NCBI RefSeq assembly: GCF_000485795.1
Contig: NZ_AXZL01000070.1
Coordinates: 101,681-165,680 of the forward strand
Direction: 5' to 3'
Length of the DNA stretch: 64,000 nucleotides
Source: Shewanella decolorationis S12
GTDB lineage: Bacteria > Pseudomonadota > Gammaproteobacteria > Enterobacterales > Shewanellaceae
Shown: positions 1 to 10,369 of the stretch, in pieces
How positions within the stretch are numbered: the stretch's first letter is position 1
Layout: each line of letters opens with the position of its first letter
The notes under the pieces: generated by a model
Told to the model about the DNA's origin: nothing
Seen by the model: only the letters and a program-made list of their open reading frames with translations
Databases searched by the model: none
Position numbers and translations under genes: made by a program

Positions 1-213
1 TTACAGACTTTCATTTAGCCGCTTAGCATTGAAACTACAACTTGGTTTAAATTCAACTCATTGTTACTAAAAGGTAAATGCTTTATCAGTCTAAAGCATG
101 ACTTTGGTTTCATTATCAAAATACCGTTGGAGAGGCGCTGAAACTGGGGTAGGTTATCAGCCTTATATCCCCTGTGATTAGGGGCGAAGGCATAAGAGAG
201 ATTTGACGAGCAT

Positions 214-669
214 ATGCAAAGGGGTGAGAGAGCCGCCTGCGTGGTAAAAGACACACTTGATGGCTACCGAGAGGAATTTGATGGCTTGGTGAGGGAATAT
301 GCGAATTTCTCCCATACTCAAGGTGAAGCTTACTGCGATTTTTTTGTTGATATAGCATCTATGATGAATGGTTCATGGCTATTAACGGCCGAGCTTGAGT
401 CTGACACGATTGCTCATTTTAAATCCTTCGACTGGTACCGTATCTTGGCCACCGATGAAGCGCATATGCCAGAAGATGAATTGAGCGCATTATTACAGAC
501 GGCCTATAAAATCGGCTATATCTGGTTAATAGAACGCTTATCATCACTAAAACAGCAAATAGAGATGATTGAAATCCGGCTGTATCACAATGGCAGTCTT
601 GATTATCAAGCTTTGAATTCGTGGAATGAGGTTGATTTGCCAAGCTCAATATCTGCCTTTTATTGGTAA
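214..669 (+). CDS. Hypothetical protein, 3' end fused into transposase remnant
   Basis: Open frame of 151 codons beginning ATG, acidic, with no signal peptide, membrane segment or motif I recognise. Its last few codons (around 652-669) lie inside sequence shared with the downstream transposase copies, so the natural C-terminus has probably been lost or replaced. The Shine-Dalgarno signal is weak. I can assign no function. It may be cargo of the accessory region that follows. Confidence 0.4.
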   Translation: MQRGERAACVVKDTLDGYREEFDGLVREYANFSHTQGEAYCDFFVDIASMMNGSWLLTAELESDTIAHFKSFDWYRILATDEAHMPEDELSALLQTAYKIGYIWLIERLSSLKQQIEMIEIRLYHNGSLDYQALNSWNEVDLPSSISAFYW

Positions 670-982
670 TGAGTGCGACGGTAATGAGTGCGACAACCAA
701 CCCGATAGCATTGCGTTTTCATTAACGGACTACCTTAAATTGGTAGATGCTACAGGCCGAATTATTCGCAATGATAAACGTGGATACATCAGCGAAAGTA
801 GCGCCAAGATACTGAATAGATTAAATATTCCCCATAACAATTGGCTCAAGCTGACAACCGAGTTTGGCAAGCTATTTCATGGTCCAGTGGGCACTCTGCA
901 AGAATTGACCGACTACTGCGAACATCTCGAAAAGCGACGACGGCATTTTGCGTCAAGCTGCCAGCATGTTCACTGCAACTGA
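652..982 (+). pseudogene. Remnant of REP-associated transposase (C-terminal third)
   Basis: The translation from about 660 to 982 matches the last ~105 residues of the full transposase at 2129-3106, including the stretches SLTDYLKLVD, GRIIRNDKRG and KLFHGPVGTLQELT. The N-terminal catalytic part with the HxH motif is absent, and a short GAGTGCGACGGTAAT duplication lies at its start. The following DNA to about 1205 is a diverged copy of the tail after the full gene (3107-3335), so the homology unit extends beyond the gene. This is a degraded copy, not a functional gene. Confidence 0.8.
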
Positions 983-1241
983 CAACGGCTTGTTTCACTC
1001 CGCAAGTAGTCTTTTCCATACACCTCCCAATCCCTATGGGACGATATATCTATTATGAAATTAATGAATTAGTGCTTTTTTTGCCTCAGAAGCTACCCCT
1101 ACGGCTTTTGATGACTCTTATTTAAGCCATATTAGCAGAGCAGGTTGTATGCAAACTGAAAGTAAATTATGTTGTTGATTTAAAATTGGTGGCTGAATTT
1201 ATCGCTCCTTAGATTTTCAAGCGGCTCAAGCGAGAAAAAAT

Positions 1242-1787
1242 ATGATTCCTGTTGGTTACATGTATAAGGTGGTTTCTGATAGGCCTGACTGGCTTAAAGC
1301 AACTCAAATCACAGATATATTTTCTGTCAGCAGTTGTGTTTCTGAGGATTTTTGCGATTGGGTTAATTATTGGAAGCATAATGGCTATTGGTTCTTTGAT
1401 TCACCATCAGTTATTCATGAAATAGCTTGTGAACACACAATCAATTTAAAGGGGATGACTTTATTCTACTATGAAGTGTATGAAAAACAGTGGGACTACG
1501 ATGAATCTTGGGTAGAGTTTGTCCCCGAGGAATCTTTTCCCACAAACGTTGAAATCCCTAAATCCAAAGTTTCTTTAGGGTTTGATATAGTCACGTACAC
1601 GAGTAATGCTTCGGCAGAATGTTCTCCGCTTTCGTGTAACCATATGGCTGAAGAAATTGACACGAATGAACATTGCTTATTGAAGACTCTGAAATTAGCT
1701 ATAGAGCTAATTGAGCAAGAAAAATTTAGCCATTGTGAGCCTGGTCCGTATCGAATAATTGAAGTGTTCAAATGTGAGCAAACCTAA
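1242..1787 (+). CDS. Hypothetical cassette-type protein followed by an attC-like site
   Basis: Open frame of 181 codons, aromatic-rich and acidic (many W, Y, F, E, D), with no signal peptide and no domain I recognise. Its TAA stop at 1785-1787 is the first three bases of the attC-like site. A stop codon embedded in the recombination site is typical of integron gene cassettes. The start is ATG at 1242 after a purine-rich stretch; no clear ribosome-binding consensus. Function unknown. Cassette-array proteins are often accessory defence, toxin or immunity proteins, but nothing here shows which. Confidence 0.55.
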   Translation: MIPVGYMYKVVSDRPDWLKATQITDIFSVSSCVSEDFCDWVNYWKHNGYWFFDSPSVIHEIACEHTINLKGMTLFYYEVYEKQWDYDESWVEFVPEESFPTNVEIPKSKVSLGFDIVTYTSNASAECSPLSCNHMAEEIDTNEHCLLKTLKLAIELIEQEKFSHCEPGPYRIIEVFKCEQT

Positions 1788-1906
1788 CAAACGTTTAAGG
1801 CGGATTCACTACGCTTAGCGATTTCAGTTTAAGTTGTAGTTTAGTGTTTAAGATACAATGGTCTAGGTTTGGTGGTTGGCGTTGTTAGCCATTTAATGCG
1901 GCGTTA
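1785..1906 (+). repeat. attC-like integron recombination site 1
   Basis: Begins TAACAAACG and ends GCGTTGTTAGCC...ATGCGGCGTTA. The layout resembles the Vibrio-type repeats (VCR) I recall: a TAACAAACGC-like left end and a GCGTTGcCAGCC...GGCGGGCGTTA-like right end, about 120 bp. The central dyad is weak. The site overlaps the stop codon of the upstream ORF. Call rests on end similarity and placement; a fold of the bottom strand was not computed. Confidence 0.6.
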
Positions 1907-1907
1907 A

Positions 1908-1973
1908 CCCATAGATATTTTTATCCGAAACAAACGCGTTAGAGTTAAGGTTTTAACTCGAAAATGTCCCAAA
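1908..1973 (+). repeat. Conserved tail after attC 1
   Basis: About 65 bp following attC 1 recur after attC 2 at 4166-4229 with roughly 90% identity (CATAGATATTTTTATC, then CGTTAGAGTTAAGG and TTTTAACTCGAAAATGTCCC). It includes a perfect 7-bp hairpin, GAGTTAA/TTAACTC with loop GGTT. In an ordinary array a different cassette would follow each attC, so a constant tail suggests that both modules share an insertion context or were duplicated together. Confidence 0.8.
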
Positions 1974-2077
1974 ACATTTTGTGTAATTCTTTTTTAAACT
2001 TACAGGCTATGTTAATGCTAGAAAGGTGAGCCATGGCAATTAGCGAGTAAAGTTGGACACCCAGCCTTAATAGCGCG

Positions 2078-2126
2078 GTAGTAAACCTCCTACTATGCTT
2101 TGGTTAAGCATTGAACAAGGAGGTTT
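2078..2126 (+). promoter_or_regulatory. GTAG-hairpin covering the transposase ribosome-binding site
   Basis: GTAG (2078-2081) is followed after one base by AAACCTCC (2083-2090), which pairs perfectly with GGAGGTTT (2119-2126). Inside it ATGCTT (2095-2100) pairs with AAGCAT (2106-2111). The 3' arm is the Shine-Dalgarno sequence of the transposase starting at 2129. A GTAG tetranucleotide next to a hairpin is the known layout of REP elements recognised by RAYT enzymes. The structure could thus be the enzyme's own target, a translational lock, or both. Confidence 0.6.
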
Positions 2127-2128
2127 GT

Positions 2129-3106
2129 ATGCCGCGCCCTCGCAGAGCCCAGATAAGCCTTGAAGACACACCCTATTACCATTGCTGTAGTCGCGTGGTA
2201 CGGCGTGCATTTTTATGTGGCGATGATAGTTACTCGGGTAAAAACTATGACCATCGCCGTGGTTGGGTAGAGTCATTATTGTTTGAACTTGAAGCGGTTT
2301 TTGCTATTGATATCGCGGCCTTTGCGGTGATGTCTAATCATCTGCATGTGGTGCTGCGAGTCGATATCGAGACTGCCAATCGTTGGACTAACCGCGAAGT
2401 GCTTGAGCAATGGCATAAGTTGTTTAAAGGTGATGAATTAACGCAAAAATTCGTGAAAGGTGAGTTAGTTGAAGCCCATGAGGTGAGCAGATTAAAGCAT
2501 TCAATCGCTCTTTATCGCAGTCGATTATGCGATATCTCATGGTTTATGCGCTGCCTCAACGAACCGATTGCAAGACAAGCAAATCAAGAGGATAACTGTA
2601 CAGGTCGTTTCTGGGAGGGGCGATTTAAATCCCAAGCCCTACTCGATGAAGCTGCGGTATTAGCCTGTATGACTTATGTGGATTTAAATCCTATTAGAGC
2701 ACAACTGGCTGATACACCAGAGCAATCCGACCATACCAGTATTCAACTACGCATTCGGGCGGCGTTAAAAGGTGAGCAGCCTAGTAATCTATTACCGTTT
2801 ATTGGTAACGAGTGTGACAACCAACCCAATGGCATTGCGTTTTCCTTAACCGATTACCTTCAATTGGTGGAAGATACAGGCCGAATAATTCGCAATGATA
2901 AACGTGGAAGCATCAGTGAAAATAGTGGTAAGTTACTGACCAGATTAAATATCCCCCATGACAATTGGCTCAAATTGACTACCGAGTTTGGCAAGCTATT
3001 TCATGGTCCAGTAGGCACATTACAAGAACTGACTCATTACTGCGAACACTTAGAAAAGCGACGACGGCACTTTGTCGCAAGCTGCCAGCACTTTTACAGT
3101 AACTGA
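2129..3106 (+). CDS. REP-associated (RAYT, Y1-like) transposase
   Basis: 325-residue HUH-superfamily single-strand DNA transposase-like protein. The metal-binding HxH motif is at residues 71-73 (MSNHLHVVL), followed by a helical region with GRFWEGRFKSQ and CMTYVDLNPIRA as in RAYT proteins, then a C-terminal extension (SLTDYL, RIIRNDKRG, LFHGPVGTLQEL). ATG at 2129 is preferred because AAGGAGG lies just upstream; an in-frame TTG at 2111 lies inside the leader hairpin. Where many relatives carry YtxYFN with the catalytic tyrosine, this one reads PIARQAN, so the nucleophile is unclear. Partial copies lie at 652-982 and 3342-3599. Confidence 0.85.
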   Translation: MPRPRRAQISLEDTPYYHCCSRVVRRAFLCGDDSYSGKNYDHRRGWVESLLFELEAVFAIDIAAFAVMSNHLHVVLRVDIETANRWTNREVLEQWHKLFKGDELTQKFVKGELVEAHEVSRLKHSIALYRSRLCDISWFMRCLNEPIARQANQEDNCTGRFWEGRFKSQALLDEAAVLACMTYVDLNPIRAQLADTPEQSDHTSIQLRIRAALKGEQPSNLLPFIGNECDNQPNGIAFSLTDYLQLVEDTGRIIRNDKRGSISENSGKLLTRLNIPHDNWLKLTTEFGKLFHGPVGTLQELTHYCEHLEKRRRHFVASCQHFYSN

Positions 3107-3335
3107 CAACTGCTTATATCCCTTCGACAGCAATCATTGCCTAAAACTTCCCAAGCACTATGGGATGACTTACCTCGTCTGAAATACACTATTTTCGAAG
3201 GAATTAGCTCAACTTATTACCTCAGATGCTATCCCTGTGACTTTTGATGGTTCTTTTTTGAACAATATTAACTTTACAAGTTGTAGGTAAACGGAAAGTG
3301 CATTATGTTATTGATTTAAAATGGGTGGCTCGATT
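3101..3335 (+). repeat. Transposase 3' tail, duplicate copy 1
   Basis: Nearly identical to 3594-3828 (offset 493 bp) with only a few substitutions, for example TTTTCGAAGG versus TTTTTGAAGG. A more diverged third version follows the remnant at 983-1205. It contains no convincing gene. It ends in the same GTGCATTATGTTATTGATTT stretch that provides the start of the 97-codon ORF after copy 2. Confidence 0.9.
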
Positions 3336-3341
3336 TATTTA

Positions 3342-3599
3342 ACGGACTACCTTAAATTGGTAGATGATACGGGCCGAATTATTCGCAATGATAAACGCGG
3401 ATGCATCAGCGAAAGTAGCGCCAAGATACTGAACAGATTAAATATCCCCCATGACAATTGGCTCAAGCTGACAACCGAATTTGGCAAGTTATTTCATGGT
3501 CCCGTGGGCACATTGCAAGAACTGACCGATTACTGCGAACATCTCGAAAAGCGACGACGGCATTTTGTCGCAAGCTGCCAGCACTTTTACAGTAACTGA
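3342..3599 (+). pseudogene. Second transposase C-terminal fragment
   Basis: Encodes only the final ~85 residues of the transposase family (LTDYLKLVDDTGRIIRN through RRRHFVASCQHF). Base by base its 5' part resembles the remote remnant at 720-982 (AACGGACTACCTTAAATTGGTAGATG, AGCGAAAGTAGCGCCAAGATACTGAA) more than the adjacent full gene, while its 3' part and tail match the adjacent gene. This makes it a mosaic, best explained by recombination or gene conversion. Not expected to be functional. Confidence 0.8.
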
Positions 3600-3828
3600 C
3601 AACTGCTTATATCCCTTCGACAGCAATCATTGCCTAAAACTTCCCAAGCACTATGGGATGACTTACCTCGTCTGAAATACACTATTTTTGAAGGAATTAG
3701 CTCAATTTATTACCTCAGATGCTATCCCTGTGACTTTTGATGGTTCTTTTTTGAACAATATTAACTTTACAAGTTGTAGGTAAACGGAAAGTGCATTATG
3801 TTATTGATTTAAAATGGGTGGCTCGATT
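3594..3828 (+). repeat. Transposase 3' tail, duplicate copy 2
   Basis: Second copy of the 3101-3335 segment, in direct orientation. Identity runs through GTGGCTCGATTTATTT, where the two copies diverge: the first continues into AACGGACTACC (fragment), the second into TAGCTCGATTTATTTT (ORF). Confidence 0.9.
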
Positions 3829-4084
3829 TATTTTAGCTCGATTTATTTTATCGTTCTTTGGTATAGCAACTGATGTCCCTATCCGGCAATATGATCAAAC
3901 GATAGTTGTTTTTATGTTCGCAAGCTGCCTCTTAACGCATATTCTCTGTTTGTACATATTTTGTGTTTTATCGGCTTTTATTTACTACGGAATTAAGTAC
4001 CAAAATGGACTCATTAGTAAAGACGAGTTTATAAATATCTCTTTTAAAGGTGTTTACCCAAAGCGCTGGCAGAAAGGCTATTGA
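3791..4084 (+). CDS. Small putative membrane protein of an attC module
   Basis: 97-codon frame with two hydrophobic segments, about residues 11-30 and 39-66 (VVFMFASCLLTHILCLYIFC and following), then a short basic tail. The first ~14 codons come from the repeated transposase tail, so the true start may be internal. The TGA stop is 9 bp before attC-like site 2, as in a gene cassette. No family recognised. Confidence 0.4.
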   Translation: MHYVIDLKWVARFILARFILSFFGIATDVPIRQYDQTIVVFMFASCLLTHILCLYIFCVLSAFIYYGIKYQNGLISKDEFINISFKGVYPKRWQKGY

Positions 4085-4092
4085 AAAATGCA

Positions 4093-4164
4093 TAACAAAC
4101 GCCATCAAAACGCCGCTTTGCGGCTCGACTCGCAACAAATTGCTTGCGTTTGTGGCGGGCGTTA
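4093..4164 (+). repeat. attC-like integron recombination site 2
   Basis: 72-bp site starting TAACAAACGCC and ending GGCGGGCGTTA, with an inner ACAAACGC...GCGTTTGT inverted repeat and a CGCAA...TTGCG dyad. Both ends fit the inverse-core (RYYYAAC) and core (GTTRRRY) pattern. It follows the 97-codon ORF and is followed by the same conserved tail as attC 1. Confidence 0.7.
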
Positions 4165-4263
4165 TCTCCATAGATATTTTTATCTAGAACAGACTCGTTA
4201 GAGTTAAGGTTTTAACTCGAAAATGTCCCTTAACTTCTTACGTACATATAGCAAATGGATAGT

Positions 4264-4395
4264 TAAAATTGGCATTGGGTCTACAGTGACCGTCGGCGAC
4301 ATGGCTGCTCATTCACATCCATGTGATCGCTGCATTAGTACATCCTGTACCACAGATGTCGCCGTCGAGCCTATAGGGATACTTCATGTTAAATA
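4264..4395. repeat. Structured intergenic repeat with nested CATCC hairpins
   Basis: Contains an outer perfect stem GGCGACAT (4295-4302)/ATGTCGCC (4356-4363) enclosing two hairpins: TCACATCCATGTGA (4313-4326) and GTACATCCTGTAC (4338-4350). A related but diverged element with the same order of hairpins is at 19095-19262. The rest of the 4165-4647 gene-free stretch holds only the conserved attC tail (4166-4229) and nothing else I can name. Confidence 0.6.
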
Positions 4396-4647
4396 AAGAG
4401 GCGGCGTGTCACTGTGGAAACAATGGCAATAAACTTCCTGAGTAGACAAAAGGCTATTTAACTTTTGTCCCGAAGTGAGCTACAACGGGTATGATACTTT
4501 AAAACTTGGCTGTAGCTCGATTCGGACTGAGTAATAGCAATTAGTATGAATCTTTATTTTTGGTCATGTTTAATCTAAAACGGTACTCGCATGGGTAATT
4601 GATTGTTTAGTATCAAACTTTATTCCTCTCCTACAATAACGCCATGA

Positions 4648-5151
4648 CTATTTTGATAATCTAAAACCACTGTATGCGATGGGCTTTGCTAAGGTTAAGC
4701 TTGGCTGCGCTTGAGTCAGGCTCAACAAGGTTTGGGTTGTCTTTGCCTTACCGCCGCAGCCACAACTTCCTTTAGCACCACAGCATCCGCCCTTAGCTAA
4801 ATGTTTTAGGGATGCTCGCCCCTGCGATGCTTGGGTTAAACGCAAATTCACCTCTTTACTCTGGGCGAGCAAAGCTGCTATCGATAATTGATTATCCCCT
4901 CGGCTCACACTGATACCTGCATCGAGTAACTTACCAAGCATACGCTCACCAATATGTTGCACCACCACAATGCTGGTGTGCTGGGCGCGAATGGCGTCTA
5001 ACAAGGCTTTTTTATCTTGGCAATTGCCGCCAAGGGCGGGGTTCGGGATAGAAAGTAAAAGCTGATGATTTTCATCGTAAAAATGGACTTGCTGCGCCTT
5101 TGTAAAATGGCTAGCAAGCCGTCCACGGCTAATCGGTAGGGCGATAATCAT
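4648..5151 (-). CDS. NifX/NifB-type dinitrogenase-cofactor domain protein
   Basis: 167 residues. The N-terminal ~100 residues (ALPISRGRLASHFTKAQQVHFYD...IVVVQHIGERMLGKLLDAGI) match the small iron-molybdenum-cofactor-binding (NifX/NafY-like) fold, known for metallocluster handling and found in many non-nitrogen-fixers. The C-terminal third has a cysteine/glycine-rich knot (GGCCGAKGSCGCGG) that could bind metal. No nitrogenase gene is present, so a nitrogen-fixation role is not implied. It overlaps the upstream DUF134 gene by 4 bp, and the two gene types commonly travel together. Confidence 0.8.
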   Translation of the reverse strand: MIIALPISRGRLASHFTKAQQVHFYDENHQLLLSIPNPALGGNCQDKKALLDAIRAQHTSIVVVQHIGERMLGKLLDAGISVSRGDNQLSIAALLAQSKEVNLRLTQASQGRASLKHLAKGGCCGAKGSCGCGGKAKTTQTLLSLTQAQPSLTLAKPIAYSGFRLSK

Positions 5152-5444
5152 ATTGGGTCCTTATCGTTTGGAGTCGGTAATTTCAGCACTAACCCTTGAG
5201 TAATGGCAGTCGCCACTTTTTGGCGAGCACTGGCGAGGAGATAACCAAAAGTTTGCCGCGAGATCCCCATTTGCGCGGCGGCCTCAAGCTGACTTAGGCG
5301 CTGCACATCACCAAGCTCTAAGGCTTCAAACTCGTCGGCAGCTAAAAGGATCTGGGATAAGTTGGCCGCTGGTATGCCATTAGGTTTAAACAGGCTACAG
5401 GGCACACAACTCGATAATTGGCGGCACTTTTTGGGTCTTGGCAT
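5148..5444 (-). CDS. DUF134 (UPF0251) DNA-binding-like protein
   Basis: 98 residues starting MPRPKKCRQ, the standard opening of the DUF134 family, with a helix-turn-helix near residues 55-75 (LSQLEAAAQMGISRQTFGYLLASARQKV). Known of the family: small proteins resembling sigma-factor region 4, often next to NifX-like genes, targets mostly unknown. A perfect 30-bp palindrome 60 bp upstream of its start (5504-5533) is an obvious candidate operator. It is translationally coupled to the NifX-like gene. Confidence 0.85.
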   Translation of the reverse strand: MPRPKKCRQLSSCVPCSLFKPNGIPAANLSQILLAADEFEALELGDVQRLSQLEAAAQMGISRQTFGYLLASARQKVATAITQGLVLKLPTPNDKDPI

Positions 5445-5503
5445 CTATGATTGCACCTCAGGGGCAAATGTTAGAAAGCAGTCGAGTATTGACGCTCCCT
5501 TTG

Positions 5504-5533
5504 AATAGTTTTTGGCGTACGCCAAAAACTATT
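5504..5533. promoter_or_regulatory. Perfect 30-bp palindrome (candidate operator)
   Basis: AATAGTTTTTGGCGT is followed immediately by its exact reverse complement, giving 15-bp arms with no loop. It lies between the modF-like gene and the DUF134 gene, both on the minus strand. The lack of a loop argues against a simple terminator and for a dimeric DNA-binding site, perhaps for the DUF134 protein itself (inference). Confidence 0.7.
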
Positions 5534-5619
5534 ATGGTCATTTACCACTTTTAAACCGAGGCTGTTATCACAGTTTTACTCACCATGATGATAAGGTTAG
5601 GCTCGATAGCTAAGTCGAG

Positions 5620-7113
5620 TTACACATCGGCCCCCTCACTAATCTCGACCGAATAACCTTCTTCCTGTTTGATAAAATCGACAAAGTTTTTAATGGCTGG
5701 CAAGGCATCTTCCCTATGATGGGAGACATACAGCAATTGGCTAAGATGGTGCTCGGCAATCATATTCAGCGCCCGCATCACCAAAATGCGATTGATAAAG
5801 TCGAGCCCTTGGTAGGGTTCATCCAAAATCAACAATAACGGCTGTTTAATCAAGGCCCTGCCTATAAGCAATAGTCGCTGCTGGCCGTAATCCAGTTGCT
5901 TAAAGCCCGTGCTGGCAAACTCACTCATATGCAGTATCGCTAGCCATTCCTTCGCCAAATCGACCTGAGGTTTAGTGGGTTTATGGTACAGGCCGATAGA
6001 ATCGTAAAAACCCGATAACAAGACATCGAGCGCCGAGCAACTCACTCGGTATTGCAAATGCAAGGCCGATGACACCATGCCAATCCGTTGTTTAATCTGC
6101 CAAATACTCTCACCACTGCCTCGTGGACGCCCAAAGAGGGTGATATCGTTACTGTAGCATTGGGGATGATCGCCCAAAATCAGCCCGAGTAAGGTACTCT
6201 TACCGCAACCATTTGGCCCCCGCACTTGCCAGTGTTGGCCCGCACTAATCCGCCAATTCACGCCTTTAAAAATCAAGCCGCTAACATATTCCACCTTGCC
6301 ATTTTTAATCTCAACTAAGGGATCAAAGGCTTCGGCATTGTGGCGTTGGCGTTCCATTAACGCCAATAACTCGGCACTGCGGCTGGCGGAAAGTGCATTT
6401 AAGTGTGCCATCACAGGGTGACTATGCCATTGCTCAATCGACATAGGTGCACTGAGTTGATGCACATGCTGACCCGATTTGAGCATATCGCTATTAAACA
6501 GTGCCACATGGCTAATACAGGGTGGTAACTCTTCTTGGCGGGAGGTGATGATAAGCAACTGAGTATATTCGGCAATTTCAACTAACAACTGTGATAGGCT
6601 GAGTTGATGCTCGCTATCTAACCCAGCGTAGGGGTCATCTAAAATCAATAATTCAGGTTCGGTTGCCAGTGCCCTCGCTAACATCACCCGCCGGGTTTCA
6701 CCAGTCGATAACTGTCTAAATCCTCTCTGCGCTAAGTGTTCGAGTTCCACTTTTTGTAAAAAGGTGCTCAAACGTTCAGTATGCAGACAAGACTCCAGCA
6801 CTAAGGATTCAACCGTTGAACCATAGTCGAGTTCATCCTTTGCTAGCTCACGTTCAAGTAATGCCTGCTGTAAACCGAGAGATACCCAACCAATTCGCGA
6901 CGGTAATCCAGATATCTCGCCTTTATCAGGCTGTGTATCCCCCGCTAATATTCGCCCAAGGAGTGAGCCGCTATAGCTGTCGGTCGCAAAAATAGCCCAA
7001 TGTTGCATCGGCATTAACTGCCAATCTTCAACGACTAGCAGCTCATTGCCACGGCCGTAGCGCAACCCTTTTACAACAAGCGTTTTATCCCCGTACGTAG
7101 CACTATTCCCCAT
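5620..7113 (-). CDS. modF: ModF-like protein with two ABC ATPase domains
   Basis: 497 residues with two ABC nucleotide-binding domains and no membrane segments, the layout of ModF/PhrA. Domain 1: signature LSTGETRR and Walker B LLILDDP, but the Walker A position (residues ~41-58, FATDSYSGSLLGRILAG) lacks the GKS/T core. Domain 2 has a canonical GPNGCGKSTLL and LLLILDEP but a divergent signature, LDYGQQR. Known: ModF is linked to molybdate transport or use, though its exact role is unclear. That fits a window rich in molybdoenzymes, but no modABC is nearby. Function by family only. Confidence 0.75.
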   Translation of the reverse strand: MGNSATYGDKTLVVKGLRYGRGNELLVVEDWQLMPMQHWAIFATDSYSGSLLGRILAGDTQPDKGEISGLPSRIGWVSLGLQQALLERELAKDELDYGSTVESLVLESCLHTERLSTFLQKVELEHLAQRGFRQLSTGETRRVMLARALATEPELLILDDPYAGLDSEHQLSLSQLLVEIAEYTQLLIITSRQEELPPCISHVALFNSDMLKSGQHVHQLSAPMSIEQWHSHPVMAHLNALSASRSAELLALMERQRHNAEAFDPLVEIKNGKVEYVSGLIFKGVNWRISAGQHWQVRGPNGCGKSTLLGLILGDHPQCYSNDITLFGRPRGSGESIWQIKQRIGMVSSALHLQYRVSCSALDVLLSGFYDSIGLYHKPTKPQVDLAKEWLAILHMSEFASTGFKQLDYGQQRLLLIGRALIKQPLLLILDEPYQGLDFINRILVMRALNMIAEHHLSQLLYVSHHREDALPAIKNFVDFIKQEEGYSVEISEGADV

Positions 7114-7249
7114 CCCACTTCCTTAGGTATTCAACCCGATTAACATTGACTCGACTGAATATGCGTAAAATTTGCCATGGCATTGATACTACTGAGTAAA
7201 TAAGCAGAATGGAATGCCAGCCAGCAATCGCTCAAACACTGATTACCCA

Positions 7250-7294
7250 CAAAAATAACAAGCCCACCCGACGAAAACGCGCGGATGGGCTTGA
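7250..7294 (-). terminator. Rho-independent terminator of katG
   Basis: On the minus strand CAAGCCCATCCG pairs with CGGGTGGGCTTG (one mismatch) across a short GC-rich loop, followed by TTATTTTTG. It lies directly after the katG stop. Confidence 0.8.
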
Positions 7295-7309
7295 GGTTAA
7301 CTGCTCACT

Positions 7310-9931
<2,622 letters not shown>

Positions 9932-10183
9932 ATGAATCCGATTATTGCCATCTTAAAAGAACACAATGTCACAGATGCAAAAATTAACGAGCTTTTTCAA
10001 GCATTAACCGATAATCCCCTGATGGCGATGGGCATTATTGGTCAGCTCGGCATTCCACCAGAAAAACTGCAACAACTGATGGCACTGGTAATGCAAAATC
10101 CCGCCCTGATTAAAGAAGCGGTACTCGAGCTGGGCTTAGATTTTGCTAAGGTTGAAGCCGCTAAAGCGCAGCTACAAAAGTAA
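9932..10183 (+). CDS. DUF2999 family small protein
   Basis: 83 residues, all helical by composition (MNPIIAILKEHNVTDAKINELFQALTD at the start; repeated LMAMG/LMALV segments). It matches my recollection of DUF2999, a small conserved protein of Shewanella and Vibrio with unknown role. ATG at 9932 follows GATAAGGTATTGCA. It is a single gene followed by a good terminator. Confidence 0.7.
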   Translation: MNPIIAILKEHNVTDAKINELFQALTDNPLMAMGIIGQLGIPPEKLQQLMALVMQNPALIKEAVLELGLDFAKVEAAKAQLQK

Positions 10184-10204
10184 TTTATCCCAGCCAATCG
10201 ACTT

Positions 10205-10236
10205 AAAAAGGCAAAGCGGCGTTGGCTTTGCCTTTT
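10205..10236 (+). terminator. Rho-independent terminator after DUF2999 gene
   Basis: AAAGGCAAAGC / GCTTTGCCTTT stem with a GGCGTTG loop followed by TTTTTATT. Confidence 0.85.
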
Positions 10237-10369
10237 TATTCAAATTGTTATCTCTCCCCTTTGACACTGCTACACAAAGATATAAAAACCTTATCGCCCC
10301 TCGCGGACAATATTTGCTAGAGTGTGGTAACACGCCATCAATAGCCAAAAGTGATTGAAAGGAATCAAG

